Below are positions 1-10,551 of a stretch of DNA of 64,000 bases, one piece after another; the stretch's first letter is position 1, and every line of letters starts with the position of its first letter. Position numbers and translations under genes: made by a program. Origin of the DNA: Rhodamnia argentea (taxonomy: Eukaryota > Streptophyta > Magnoliopsida > Myrtales > Myrtaceae). The stretch lies in contig NC_063157.1 in NCBI RefSeq assembly GCF_020921035.1, positions 11,630,001 to 11,694,000 on the forward strand, written 5' to 3'. The notes below the pieces were generated by a model. It had not been told where the DNA came from. It saw nothing but the letters and a program-made list of their open reading frames with translations, and ran no database searches.

Positions 1-2381
1 TTCTCTGTCTATCTGCGGCTATACTATGTTGCGGCTTTGTTGGTTGTTCAGTATCACCAACTTCGGGAATTGCGGCCTCATTTGTAGTCTCAACCTTTGT
101 TACCTCCAAGGTCTTCGGAGTCTCCGCTTGAAGCTCCACCTCACTACCGACACCATGATCTATCTGTTCTGCTGGTTGTGTCTCAAGACTCCTTTGTTGA
201 AGCATTACGGTCTCGTCGAAGATCACGTCTCTGCTAATTAGAAAATCGGGTGATCCGGGAGGTGCACTATAGCCGATAGCCTTTCACCCCATGTGCATAA
301 CCCAGAAATATGCACTTCTTTAACCTTGACTCAAGCTTACCATCACTCACATGAGCATACGCGGGACATCCGACTACTCGTAATCTAGAGTAATCAATAA
401 GTTCCCCGACTATACTTCCTCTGGAGTCTTCTACTCAATAGTAGAAGATGAAGATCGATTAATCTGGTAACAAGCCATGTTCACTGCTTGAGCTCCAAAT
501 TCCTTACCTATTTCAGCATGCAAAAGCATACTCCAAGCTCACTTAAGTAAAATTCTGTTCTTACGTTTCGCCACGCCATTCTACTATGGTGTCCTAGGTA
601 CTGTGCGGTGTCTCACAATTCCTTCTCTCTCGCAGAACTCGGTAAATTTTTTACCATGGAACTCCATGTAATTATCGGTTCTTCGGCACTTGATCGGTTT
701 ATCTGACTACTTCTCAATCAATGCCTTAAATTTCTTGAACCGATCAAACACATCAGATTTGTGCTTCGGAAAATATACCCATACCTTTTTGGAATAGTCT
801 TCGATAAAAGTTAGCAAATATCGGGCAACTCCTTTTGAAGGAACCGAAGATGGGCCCTAGACATCCGAATGAATATATTCAATGGTTACTTAGTTCGGTA
901 TTGCTTTCCAAAAATACAATGCTCACATAAGTCTAACTTACTTGTTTTTTTTACCCTTTAACAACCCCATATTACTCAGCATCGTCATACATATCTCACT
1001 TATATGCCCCAAACGTATCCGCCATAACCGAGTTAAATCGAAATCTGACTCACCCGATGAAACTGCAGCAACTCCTATCACACTCTCTTCCAGTAGATGA
1101 TAAAGAGAACTTATTTTCTTTTCTTTCATTACTGCCATGGCACCTCGAGAGATTTTCGGTGCTCCATCTTCAGCGGTGTACTTACATCCGATATCATCGA
1201 GTGTCCCCGGAGAAACAAGGTTTTTCTTGAGCTTCGGTACATGCCTTACATTTTTTAATGTGCGAATTACACCATCATGCGTTTGAATCCGTACCATCCC
1301 CATCCCCATAATTTTGTAAGTCGTGTTATTCTCCAACGGAACTTTACCATCATTTACAGTCCGGTAAGTAGTAAACTAGTTCTTATGAAACGTCATATGA
1401 TAAGAACACCCCGAATCTAGCACTCATTCATCTCCCGACGAACCCGATGTTACATACAAGACAACATTTGCATCACTAGTGTTCTCCTCAACAATATTTG
1501 CCACACCGCTTGTGGCTTTCTACTTATTACATCTGTTTCTCAACTTAGGACAATTTCTTCTGTTGTGCCCCTCCTCGTGACACTCAAAGTACTTCATGTG
1601 TCCCTTGGACTTTCTATGGCGTGATTTAGACATGCTTTTACCTCTATTGCTACTAGACCCCCGATGTTGCTCTCTATCTTGAGTCACTAGTCCCTGCGCT
1701 ACATCCTGTGCTGGATTGTCATCTCACTACTTTCTCTGCCACTACTTAGAAAATAATACGAACTTTATCTCTTCCGAGATAATCGTAGTACGCTCTTGTA
1801 ACAGTGAATCAGTAAAGTGCTCCCATGACTTTGGTAAAGAAGCCAACAACATCATGCCCCGCTCTTCATCATCAAGTGTCTTATCGACGTTCTTCAAATC
1901 CATCATGAGTTTATTAAATTCATCTAAGTGGGTTTTGATAGACGTACCTTCGATATATCCGAATTGAAACATCATCTTCAACATATATAAGCGATTGTTC
2001 AAACCCTTCGTTATATAGAGCGCCTGAAGTTTTGCCCACAACGCTACGGTATCCTTCTCATTGCCTACCTCTATTAACAGTTCATCCGATAAATTCAACA
2101 TGATTAAAATTCATAGATTTCCTCATTAACACATCCTTTTCAGCATCTATCATTGTTTCGGGCAACTTAGCCATGCCCACCAATGCTTCTGATAAGCCTT
2201 GAATTGCCAATAATGCCTTCTTCTTGAGACTCAATAACCCAAAGTTATTCTTCTCATTAAACTTTTCAATTTCAGCTTTCACTCCGGACATAATTACAAT
2301 CACAAGATATTCGGATAATAATCGGACAATCAAAAGCCCCAAATCACAATCTAGAAATATCTTATCCAAGCTCTAATACCA
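1..2381 (-). pseudogene. Ty1/copia retrotransposon gag-pol remnant (open at the left window edge)
   Basis: Reading the minus strand from 2369 leftward gives the copia order. A gag N-terminus (2369-2082) continues out of frame into a UBN2-type gag segment (2101-1742) with the RLYMLKMMFQF and THLDEFNKLMMDL signatures. A GAG-pre-integrase piece follows (1336-938: VRHVPKLKKNLVS, LWRIRLGHIS). Degenerate integrase then runs to about 370, including a copy of the NGVAERKNRTLLEMA-type motif near 580-530. Stops and frameshifts break it throughout, so it cannot encode a working polyprotein. RT and RNase H would lie left of the window. Family assignment rests on the domain order and motifs. Confidence 0.85.
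2368..2381 (-). other. Copia primer-binding site (tRNA-iMet type)
   Basis: The minus strand reads TGGTATTAGAGCTT, one base from the usual copia primer-binding site TGGTATCAGAGCTT. It lies directly upstream of the gag start and a few bases downstream of a CA-ending (minus strand) LTR candidate, so it sets the element's orientation. Confidence 0.75.
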
Positions 2382-2386
2382 ATTCT

Positions 2387-2860
2387 TGCAATATAACGAG
2401 GAAACTAACCAGGATCTTGCAAATAAGTCAATGCGAGAAGCACATAAAAATTAACAAGGAATAATAAAGGACACCGGAGATTATGTGGTTCGATTCGAAT
2501 ATCGATACTTACATCCATGGGAGAGCCAGCAAGAATAATCCTCTATAATTGAAGAATCGAATTTACAATGACTCAATATGCTCGTGTTTCCCGCACCTAG
2601 ATTACATCTAAAACCCAAAATATTCACAATAAACAACTGAATTGGATATAATAAAACTCACGCACAAAATTTTCATGTTCAATCCTAAGCCTCGTATGAA
2701 CGTCCTATACGTTTGTGTCTTTTTTTTTTTTTTCGGCTTCTTGTGGGGGTCTCGGAAAAAAAAAACGAAAACCCTCTCTGTTATGGCTTTTAATATCAAG
2801 ATAGAAGACATCTTCATAGAGAGGTCCATCACTTGGTCAACCGGTCAGATTGCATGATAT
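2387..2860 (-). repeat. Probable 5' LTR of the adjacent copia remnant
   Basis: The LTR would begin on the plus strand with TG at 2387, just outside the primer-binding site. The sequence has the LTR-leader look seen elsewhere in this window (gtggttcgattcgaat then a ccatgggagagcc block). The outer boundary is not determinable without the partner LTR; 2860 is approximate. A (T)16 and a (A)9 run lie at 2720-2765. Confidence 0.4.
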
Positions 2861-3114
2861 CTCCAAATCCAATCTTGCAATTTTTATCAAGAAAATTAAA
2901 TAAAGCAAGCTATTATCATCTCACCGCAATATACATACAAGATCCCTTATGTCTATCCATTAGGACTTTCCTTGAACGCTTTATCTATATGCTCCAATTC
3001 GGATTGGATTCCGTAAATGATCCAAACTTGAAACATTAATTTAACGGATACCACTCACAATTTATATTTATTTAAGCTCGATCGTAATTAATGTTTACAA
3101 TGTATAATCGTTTG
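2861..3114. other. Short intergenic stretch, nothing recognised
   Basis: AT-rich sequence without a supported reading frame, ending at the target duplication of the next element. Confidence 0.5.
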
Positions 3115-3701
3115 ACGGGAGGTAGGGGTGTGCAATCGGACCGGGTTTACTTGGAACCCGAATCGGCCCACCCGAAAAACAAGATCGGAGAATCGGTTCC
3201 TGCTCAAATTGGTCCGGGAATCGGTTCCAATTTTTGGGAACCAGTTGAAACCGGTCCGGTTTTCGATTCTAGGTAAAGACCCACCTGGACCGATTTTAGA
3301 ACCGGTTTTTAATTACTTTTTTTAATAAAAAAAACCCTAGTGTCCAATTCAGCTTCGCTTCCCCTTTAGTTGCCCACGGCCCTCACCTCCTCTCAGGCCT
3401 CTATTTTTCGCATCTCGTTGTATTATTTATTATTATATTTTGGACTATTGCTTTTGGTGGATTGTAATTTTTATTGCTCATTTCATCGATACTCATATTA
3501 TTTTGATTAAAAAAAATAAAAATAGGTTCCCGGGTAGATCTTGGAACCGGACCGAAAAACACAGTCGGCTTCAAAACAGGTTCTAAGACAAACATGGTCG
3601 ATTCTCGGTTCTAAAAACCGGGAACTTGTTATAACAGGGTCGGTTTCACGGTCTAGGTCCGGACCTAGCCCACCCGGCCCATGCTCACCCCTAATGGGAG
3701 G
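3115..3701. mobile_element. hAT-like nonautonomous element (MITE) with 8-bp target duplication
   Basis: The element proper is 3123-3693 (571 bp). It starts TAGGGGTGTGCAATCGGACC and ends with the inverted counterpart (reverse complement TAGGGGTGAGCATGGGCC). The flanks are acgggagg (3115-3122) and atgggagg (3694-3701), an 8-bp direct repeat with one mismatch, as expected for hAT insertion. The arms are full of GGTTCC/GGAACC and CCGGTTC words, which explains the many overlapping short frames here. No transposase is encoded. Confidence 0.85.
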
Positions 3702-4608
3702 CACGCAAAGTTACGTCTCTTCGAACAGTAGTGTTTTCGTGAAGGAAGAGGAATGGTTACATGAACTAGATTATGAAGATGTACCTCTTAAATTATGGAA
3801 CAAGATGAAGGTGTTAAAGCATAATCCTAGCTCATGTTGCGGCCCGACCACGACACGATCCCAACCGGGGTTGAAACCGTTGTCCTCAACGACAGCAGCT
3901 ACGCAGAGCGACAAGTGTCTCTTGAATGAATGAATTTCAATTGATGCGTCGGGAAAACTAAGATCGGACCCTCGACTTTTCCCTTTTCCTTTTTCACTTT
4001 TCGTCAAAGGAAAAATTTATTAGTTGCTTAGCAGTCTTAAACATAAGAACCCACGAAAAGGACTTGAGACCAAAGCGGACTCCAGAGGGTTTGAGGTGGA
4101 TGGGCTAACCCAATTCATTAAAAGGGCAGTGGCTGCCCTGACTGCTATTCCATTGGCCTTTCTCCGCTCTAATGGATCAACCTATCGCGGCCTTTCGTGA
4201 TAAGCGTTCTCTCATAACACATTATGAGAACTAAACTATCCGATTCTAATCCCAAGCATTCGTGCTTTAGGGTTTTTCATTTCAGCGTCGATTCGAAGGT
4301 CACCAATCAATTACAATATGTCGTTTTCATAACGACACTAACTATTCTCGTAACTGTTCATGCATAATTTGGAAAATGTTTACTCCTTCGAAAGAGAGTT
4401 GAAAGACTATCCATAAAGTTGGCATCTTATAATCTTAAAGCCCAAACTGTTCTTTTAGTTTCTCTATTCTCTCTCGGTCTTGTATTGTAGACTCTCTCTC
4501 TCTATCTGCCCTTGAAGAAGAGCCCAACAGTATTTCCCCTCTTTGTTTTTGGTTCTTCAGCTCTTATCCTTCGCTTCCCTTCCCTCGCTCGACTCACATC
4601 GACGCGCC
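3702..4608 (+). promoter_or_regulatory. Intergenic DNA and presumed promoter/5' leader of the glycine-rich protein gene
   Basis: No protein family is recognisable between 3702 and 4450. An aagcattcgtgctttagggttttt stretch at about 4254 contains a telo-box-like AGGGTTTT. A pyrimidine-rich, CTCTCT-repeat tract at 4460-4510 resembles a plant Y-patch and is followed by the leader up to the ATG at 4609. No clear TATA box is seen. Confidence 0.35.
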
Positions 4609-5013
4609 ATGAGCTCAAGACCCAAGAGCGGCAACATCACCCCCGAGTCTCTCTGGACATGGACGGCCACCCCGAACGGCAAGCCCAAGAGGAAGAGGAG
4701 AGGCGATAAGCGTTTCCCCGTCGCCGAGTTCCTCCAAGACAAGCACCAACAGCTCCAGGAGCTGGTCTCGGGTCCTGGGGCCGGCTTCGGAGTCGGGTGC
4801 GGAGCCGGACTGGGCCTCGGCCTGGTCGGCGGTCTCGGCTTCGACGGCTCGCCGTGGAGCCACCTCAAGCTGGTGTTCGGGGTCGGCGTGGGCTGTGGCG
4901 TCGGGGCCGGCTTCGGGTACGGGCAAGGGTTCGGATACGGGGCTAGCTTGGATTCCTTGTCCAGAGACTCCAAACGGAGCTCAAAGTCCGAGAGGAGGAT
5001 TATCAATTTGTAG
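4609..5013 (+). CDS. Small glycine-rich protein
   Basis: A single-exon frame of 134 residues. The first ATG of the longer open frame (4543) would add a short leader of no known kind. I chose the ATG at 4609 because the sequence from there (MSSRPKSGN...) is hydrophilic and reads as a normal N-terminus. Residues 25-36 are strongly basic (KPKRKRRGDKR), a possible nuclear signal. Two glycine blocks follow, about residues 55-78 (GAGFGVGCGAGLGLGLVGG) and 88-111 (FGVGVGCGVGAGFGYGQGFG), separated by a conserved-looking SPWSHLKL link. The tail is Ser/Arg/Lys-rich. The alternating G-x pattern could pack in or on a membrane, but no signal peptide is seen. The molecular role is unknown. It converges on the Agenet gene, with 479 bp between the stops. 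Confidence 0.75.
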   Translation: MSSRPKSGNITPESLWTWTATPNGKPKRKRRGDKRFPVAEFLQDKHQQLQELVSGPGAGFGVGCGAGLGLGLVGGLGFDGSPWSHLKLVFGVGVGCGVGAGFGYGQGFGYGASLDSLSRDSKRSSKSERRIINL

Positions 5014-5492
5014 TCTGAGATTGAACCCTTTTATGGCGATTTTCTTTTTTGCTGGCATTCCGAATTTTGTAAGCTTGTTGAGTGTCCTGATTGGCGCATT
5101 TCATCTTTCACTCTTAACTGGGTGGTTTCTCAAGAACATCTGCAGTCACTTTGGTTGTTTCATTGTCAAAATTGCATGAGACATTTGACTTTGTTAGAAG
5201 ATTAAAGTTGTTGGCAACAGAGACATGAAAAAGGTGTTGCTTTTCCTGGTAATAACGAGTGTGTGATGTTAGGGAGGCTAAGCTAGACAAAGAAGCATGT
5301 AAAAGAGAGGCCAAGAACATTTGAATTCTGGGTTGAATGCAGGTGTTAGATCTTCTATAAACCGCGATCCGATTAGCGGTCCTTCGATGCACGAGCTTCT
5401 TTGTTTTTTGTTTTTTTCCGAAAGGCAAAGTTTTTGTGGATTGATATCGAAAAGTTAAAGTGAGACGGGAGAGAAAGAGATCCATGGAACTT
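5014..5492. other. Convergent intergenic region (3' ends of two genes)
   Basis: Holds the 3' flanks of the glycine-rich (+) and Agenet (-) genes. A minus-strand open frame of 141 codons at 5539-5114 overlaps the Agenet stop and resembles nothing I know. Confidence 0.4.
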
Positions 5493-5936
5493 CTAAGAGT
5501 CTTTTTGAGGGAGAAGGATCCTTCTCCTGGTGGTGGCAATCCAATTGCGATTGATCCACTCCAGGTGCATCCTCATTTCAGAATCTGAGAAAGCAAGCTC
5601 CTCTCCGCTGTCCTCGAAATGCACGACGAACCTCGACCCTTCTTTGCCGGTTATCATCCCTGTCCACCACCCGTCGTTGTAAAGCGCATCGACCCTGTCG
5701 AGCACCGTGAATCCGGCAGCCATCGGGAACGACTTCGCAGGCGGGGTGGGGCGGATATCCACGCCTTGGACGACCTCTCTCAGAGGACCCGACTCGTCTT
5801 CCTTCAACAGCTCCTTGTACTGAACTAGGTAGAACTCGTTCTCAATGTAAGTCACTATAATCGCCGCGTAGTAAGAGCCCAAGAACCCCTCTTCTTTGCT
5901 GGCGATCTCGACTTCCTGCCCCGGAAGAAACCTCAT
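5493..5936 (-). CDS. Agenet/Tudor-like domain protein
   Basis: 147 residues with the start at 5936 (MRFLPGQEVEIASKEEGF). The same frame stays open upstream to 6080, but that extension shows no domain and lies in leader DNA shared with the LPP duplication. Two tandem Agenet modules are visible: residues about 3-63 (GQEVEIAS...GSYYAAIIV, YLVQYKELL, LREVV) and about 68-135 (FTVLDRVDALYNDGWWTG, RFVVHFEDSGEELAF, MRMHLEW). In plants such modules occur in small chromatin-reader (plant Tudor-like) proteins and in DUF724 proteins. The length fits the small class, so the gene is probably complete in one exon. Histone binding is inferred from the family; the nuclear location is likewise inferred. Confidence 0.85.
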   Translation of the reverse strand: MRFLPGQEVEIASKEEGFLGSYYAAIIVTYIENEFYLVQYKELLKEDESGPLREVVQGVDIRPTPPAKSFPMAAGFTVLDRVDALYNDGWWTGMITGKEGSRFVVHFEDSGEELAFSDSEMRMHLEWINRNWIATTRRRILLPQKDS

Positions 5937-6009
5937 TCTCGCTCCAGGTAGCAAATTGCAGAGAGAGGGGATACAGAATCCACATACGTTGATCGTTTGT
6001 GGTGCATTT

Positions 6010-9000
6010 TGGGCCCTGGTAAGAAGTAAGAGGAGAGGTTCTGCAGAAAAAGATACCTTCTTTTTGCCCGGAAAGGGCATGCAAGGTACGTGTTGATTCT
6101 AGTACAATTTGTAACAGAGGGACCTTCCTTCCTTCCTTTGACCGGACAAGATTTTACCACATAAATGTTTGGTTGCAAGAATTATGCTTTAGAGATGCTC
6201 CCACCTGGAGCAATAGATGAAGGACATTGTCCGTGATTATCAAACAGAAGACCATCGGATGGAGCAACTTGGAGATATCAGTATTGCGAATCCTCACTCT
6301 TTTCGCTTTTGCACTCTCTTTAGCCTCGCCAAAATGACTGTAGAAGCTACAAGAACTGGATCCGACAGGGGATCAGTAAAAGTGAAAAAGAATTAATGAC
6401 ATCCTGATCGTGAGATCAAGGGTGGAAAAAGGACCAAATGCGCTAATTTGATGTTCATTCAGAGCACGCTGCATTCACCCACGAACATAAAAAAATAGCA
6501 GCATATACCAAAAATCTGCTCTGTACAATAGGCTCCACAGATTAGGGAGCTCAGTAGCCCAACAGAATCACCTTCCCCTGGTTCCATGTCTTGCCGTGAT
6601 CGACCGGCAGTAGGCGATATGCATCCAATGCCGCTCCTCTCATGCAGACGGCTCTCGTTTTGAGTCTCCGCGGCCTGCATCTCGCAAACATCCTCTGCGA
6701 TCCCGGCCTGTGCATTCGTACCCGACTCCAATTCTTCAAACGAAACGTAAGGCCCCCAACCTGCAAACATACAGATTCGTGAAACTTCCTTCGAGGGAAT
6801 GGTTATTCCTTGCCCATGTTCTCATACACCGGGTCTAAAGAAACATTACGTAATTAACTTTCAATGATCTTGCTCTCTCTTATCTTGTTCCTTTAGGAGG
6901 CACGACTATAGCCCTGCAAGTAATCTTATTATCGGAATAAGACAACTGCAAGATAAGGTCGACGAATTTTTATGATCACTGGGAGGTCATAACGAATTGC
7001 CTTGAAACATACCTTGAGCGGGATATGGAGGTGGAAAGAACTGCGACCTGCAAAATTTTTCGGCACGTTAAAGCCAAAGAATCAAACTCGCCACCGCTAT
7101 GACTTCCGCAACTTGCAGAAACAACGGCACAAACCTAGGAGGCCTCCAGCAAAGACATCCCGCTGGTGATGTCTGTGGTCGTCTAAGTCTTGAAATGCCG
7201 ACAAGAGATGCGACCAGAAGCGGGAGAAAGATGATGCACAATTTTGCAACATGAGCTTTGTGATCAAATGCATATATCAAATGATAAGAAACCAAGACCT
7301 GCAAAGGACCCTGCACAACAAAATCCAAGCCATTCACATACTCACAAGACTTGCCCATATAATAGTCTGATACAGAAGATCATTCATTTTCTCTTTCGCC
7401 ATGAGCACTTGGATAATACTTTCTAAGATAACAGAGGGCAATGCTTATATGAAGTATGCCCGCTAGGAAAAACTCTCGTGCCCTTCATCTATGACACTTC
7501 TTTTACCGTGATAAAAGACATTTCCCAATCAATCATACCCCTGTGAGTCAGTCCAAGAATTAGGTGCTGCAATCAGACTTGTCTGAGGATAGTCCGTACA
7601 TTCTGCTCGATTTACATTCACCTACAGCTTTCCCTTCTTGAAAACAAATCCAAAAGAAGTCTGGCCAAGGCCGGCCAACTGCAAGTTTTATGCCATCTGG
7701 TGTCACTGCAGTGAATGTAGCAGAACACGAGCAGAAGAGCCCTGCCTAAACAGCTTCCATTTAGCATATTCTCAAGAAAGAAAGAAAAAACTACCACCAT
7801 TGAACAATGAACGCTGGATACATGATAATGGCACAAGAAGATACTTTCACCGAGTAGAGTAAAGCTTAATAAAGTCATAGACATCTTTCCTCCGAAGATA
7901 CCCGACCACGAATATCACCATTGGCAACAGAAGGTCATACGTCTAATTTTTGTTGGGAGGAAACAAAAGAAAAATGAAAACCACCACCAGTCAAAATTCT
8001 TAAGACTTACAGACTGACTATTAACGGGATAAAAGTAGTGCAAAGAATGCCTACCGGAACAGCCCAGAAAGGCACTGTGTTGCTCTTCAGTGGACACTTG
8101 AGATTAGTCATCATACCCTTCCCGACTAAGCAATGAAATGGATGTACGAGATGGAGGAGGGATCCAATGACCACAAGAAGCCTAAGGATCAGCCTAATCA
8201 CATATGTATGTCCTTGCCGACCGTCATTTCATTAGACCTCGTCATATTTGAAGGAATCTGGCTCAGCGTACAATGACTGCACATGCCTGATATCAAAATT
8301 TATTATTATAATCTCATCAAAATTGATATGTTCTAAAAAATGAAACACGAAAACGAAAATATCAATGCCATCACATAAGCGCTTTGGTTGATGAACTCAT
8401 TTCAGTTCCCTCTGCCAGAAAGAATAGTACTGTCATTGAAGATTTCCCCAGTATGCAGGAACGTGTACCAGAAGCTTGTGTCCTCTGTCAGATATAAATA
8501 AAATCAAACAGAAAAAGTACTATCGAAGAAACCAATATACCTGCTGGCTTTTCTGTTCTACCAAAGGAATCTTGATTATTGGAAAAGAACTGCTGCTTAT
8601 TCCAAAAGAGTCCAATCTTGAGCTTTGCAACTCCTCCTAGAAAACCACACAAAAAATTACTTCCAAATCCAATAAAATTAGCCAAGTAACTTCTATTGTT
8701 TGTGATGATAAAAGAGTCATCCAACCAGAACTTCCATCTCCTACTTATAAGCCATGATGGTGCTTATGCACCATCATTCACTTTGTGATATACGAGGAGG
8801 AAATTGGATCTGCCAACCATTTAATGCAAACCATGCTATCGAATATCTATGCAGACTGCAGTTACTGCAAGCTCCAAGGACACAAGACCTTAGACAAGCA
8901 CAAAAAGAGCGGTTTTCCAGGATCTTGATGAAAGAGAAGGCTTGCAAATTTACAAGGTGTATTAATGGACTTCGATACGTGTATACTACTCTCGGAGTTC

Positions 9001-9905
9001 CTCTACAAGTGTGAAAAATAACAGGCAGGACGCTTATTGTAATTGCACAATGATCAAAGTGAATTCCTCTTGTTGCTCTTTCAGTATGATAATGAATGCA
9101 AAACGCTATTTAAGTTGGAACAGAGTTTGAACATCTTTCGATGTAATAGCCAACAGCCAGAAGCTTTCCAGGGAAGGGGGGAATATTAACGTTTGTTCCA
9201 CTTATTTCAACTGATACATTTGGTTGAAGGGAATGGGCAAGGACATGGCTATTCCCTTTCTGTTGTTTGGTTCAGCAGAGCAAAGCAATGCCCCTTCATT
9301 TCTCATGCAGATGCAATTTCTCTCCTGATACAATTCAGGATGAATTTTCCACATTTATTCCTACGTCCTTTACCTTTCAACTCAGCATGAAGCCACCAGA
9401 ATTTGATGATGAAACAATCCATTTATTCTCTTCTCAATGAAAAGTTTCTCTCTGTTTCCTAATGTATGCCAAAACCGATTCGCGAATTGTCTACACCAAA
9501 TCGCTGAAGCTAAATACATCAAGGACACCAATGACTCGAGGCCATATAATGCCCGTCTTCTCACCATTGCAACGACCTCGCAAGCAACTTCAATAGCAAG
9601 AGAATCTTAAATCAAGAGAAGACCCACCAACCTGAGAAACCCGCAAAAAAGAAGATGCCCCTTCAGAAAAGAGAGACCCAAAATTCCTCCAATGCATGGT
9701 TTCGATTCAATGTGAGGCAACCACACAACCAAGGGTCAACCGCTAATGGTGTTTCAATTGCCCATCAAGCATTTATGCGAGCAAGAGAATGATGCGTCCA
9801 TTTCCTTAATGCTACTCTCTTTCAGTGGCATCCCACAGATGATGGAGTAGGATTCTGACAGGAAGCTTCCCATTTTGTTGGGATATACATAGAGAATTGG
9901 AGAGA
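6010..9905. repeat. Tandem duplication, unit 1 (carries the decayed LPP copy)
   Basis: Unit 1 aligns by eye with 9955-14325 along its whole length. Shared landmarks are gttctgcagaaaaa...gggcatgcaa (6040/10000), aatagatgaagaacattgtc (6212/10141), the LPP exons, and the gattcgcgaattgtctacacc block (9478/13900) followed by gacaggaagcttcccatttt (9857/14274). The left edge falls in the leader of the Agenet gene. The units are in direct orientation and almost contiguous. Confidence 0.85.
6459..9697 (-). pseudogene. Lipid phosphate phosphatase (LPP3-type), decayed tandem copy
   Basis: All exons of the intact neighbour (10552-14115) have recognisable counterparts, but the gene is ruined. Near 8180-8220 two one-base insertions and a TGA break the first membrane segment. 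The motif-1 exon (about 7660-7730) reads [10 protein letters not shown], so the catalytic Arg of the K-x6-R-P motif is Trp. In the motif-2 exon (about 7440-7530) an extra T shifts the PSGH codons. About 13 bp are missing from the exon at 7115-7300, and a one-base insertion shifts motif 3 (SR...DDHRHHQRD). About 25 bp are missing from the FFPPPY exon near 7040. One base is lost near the stop, so the terminal frame runs on to 6459. A counterpart of the proposed first exon starts at 9697. This is a pseudogene beyond doubt. Confidence 0.9.
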
Positions 9906-10551
9906 GCGACTAAATGGAATCTACATGTGTTGGTTGTTTCTGGTGTCCTTTTGACGTGTTAAGAAACAAGAGGAGTTCTGCAGAAAAAAAAAATATACTT
10001 TCTTTATGATCAGAAAGGGCATGCAAAGTACGTGTTGATTCTAGTACGATTTGGGACAGAGGACCTTCCTTCCTCGACTGGGTTTACCACATAAATACTT
10101 GGTTGCAAGACTAACGCTTTAGAGATGTTCACATCTGGAGTAATAGATGAAGAACATTGTCTGTGATTATCAAACAGATAATCAGAAGCAGCTATTCAGA
10201 GATATCAGTTTTGCAACTGGCAATGATATTTGTATAGCGTTTGCATTCTCTTCAGTCCAACCAAAATGACTGTAGAAGCTACATAAACACAGGATTAGTA
10301 TAGAAAAAGAGTTAATGACATCCTGATTTTGAGATCAAGGGTGGGAACGGACCAAATCTGCTATTTGATGTTCCATCCAGAGCACGCTACATTCACTCAA
10401 ACCCGAAAAAGAAAAAAAAAATTTCCTGGATAATACTTGTCAGGGGCTTGCCCGAAAAAAAAAACCAAAACAAAAAAAAAAAAATGGAGGTACTAAAACT
10501 CTACTCTGTACAATAGGCTTTACAGGCTAAAGGGCCAGTAGACAAACAGAA

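Noticed and set aside
3091..3704. Several 60-70-codon frames rich in EPV/PGP-type residues
   Set aside because: All fall in the inverted arms of the hAT-like MITE; the peptides simply read the GGTTCC/CCGG repeats.
5114..5539. 141-codon minus-strand frame overlapping the Agenet stop
   Set aside because: No domain; it lies in the 3' region between convergent genes and looks like chance.
7068..7358. 96-codon minus-strand frame as a possible gene of its own
   Set aside because: It is the frameshifted SFAGLG/motif-3 exon of the LPP pseudogene plus intron.
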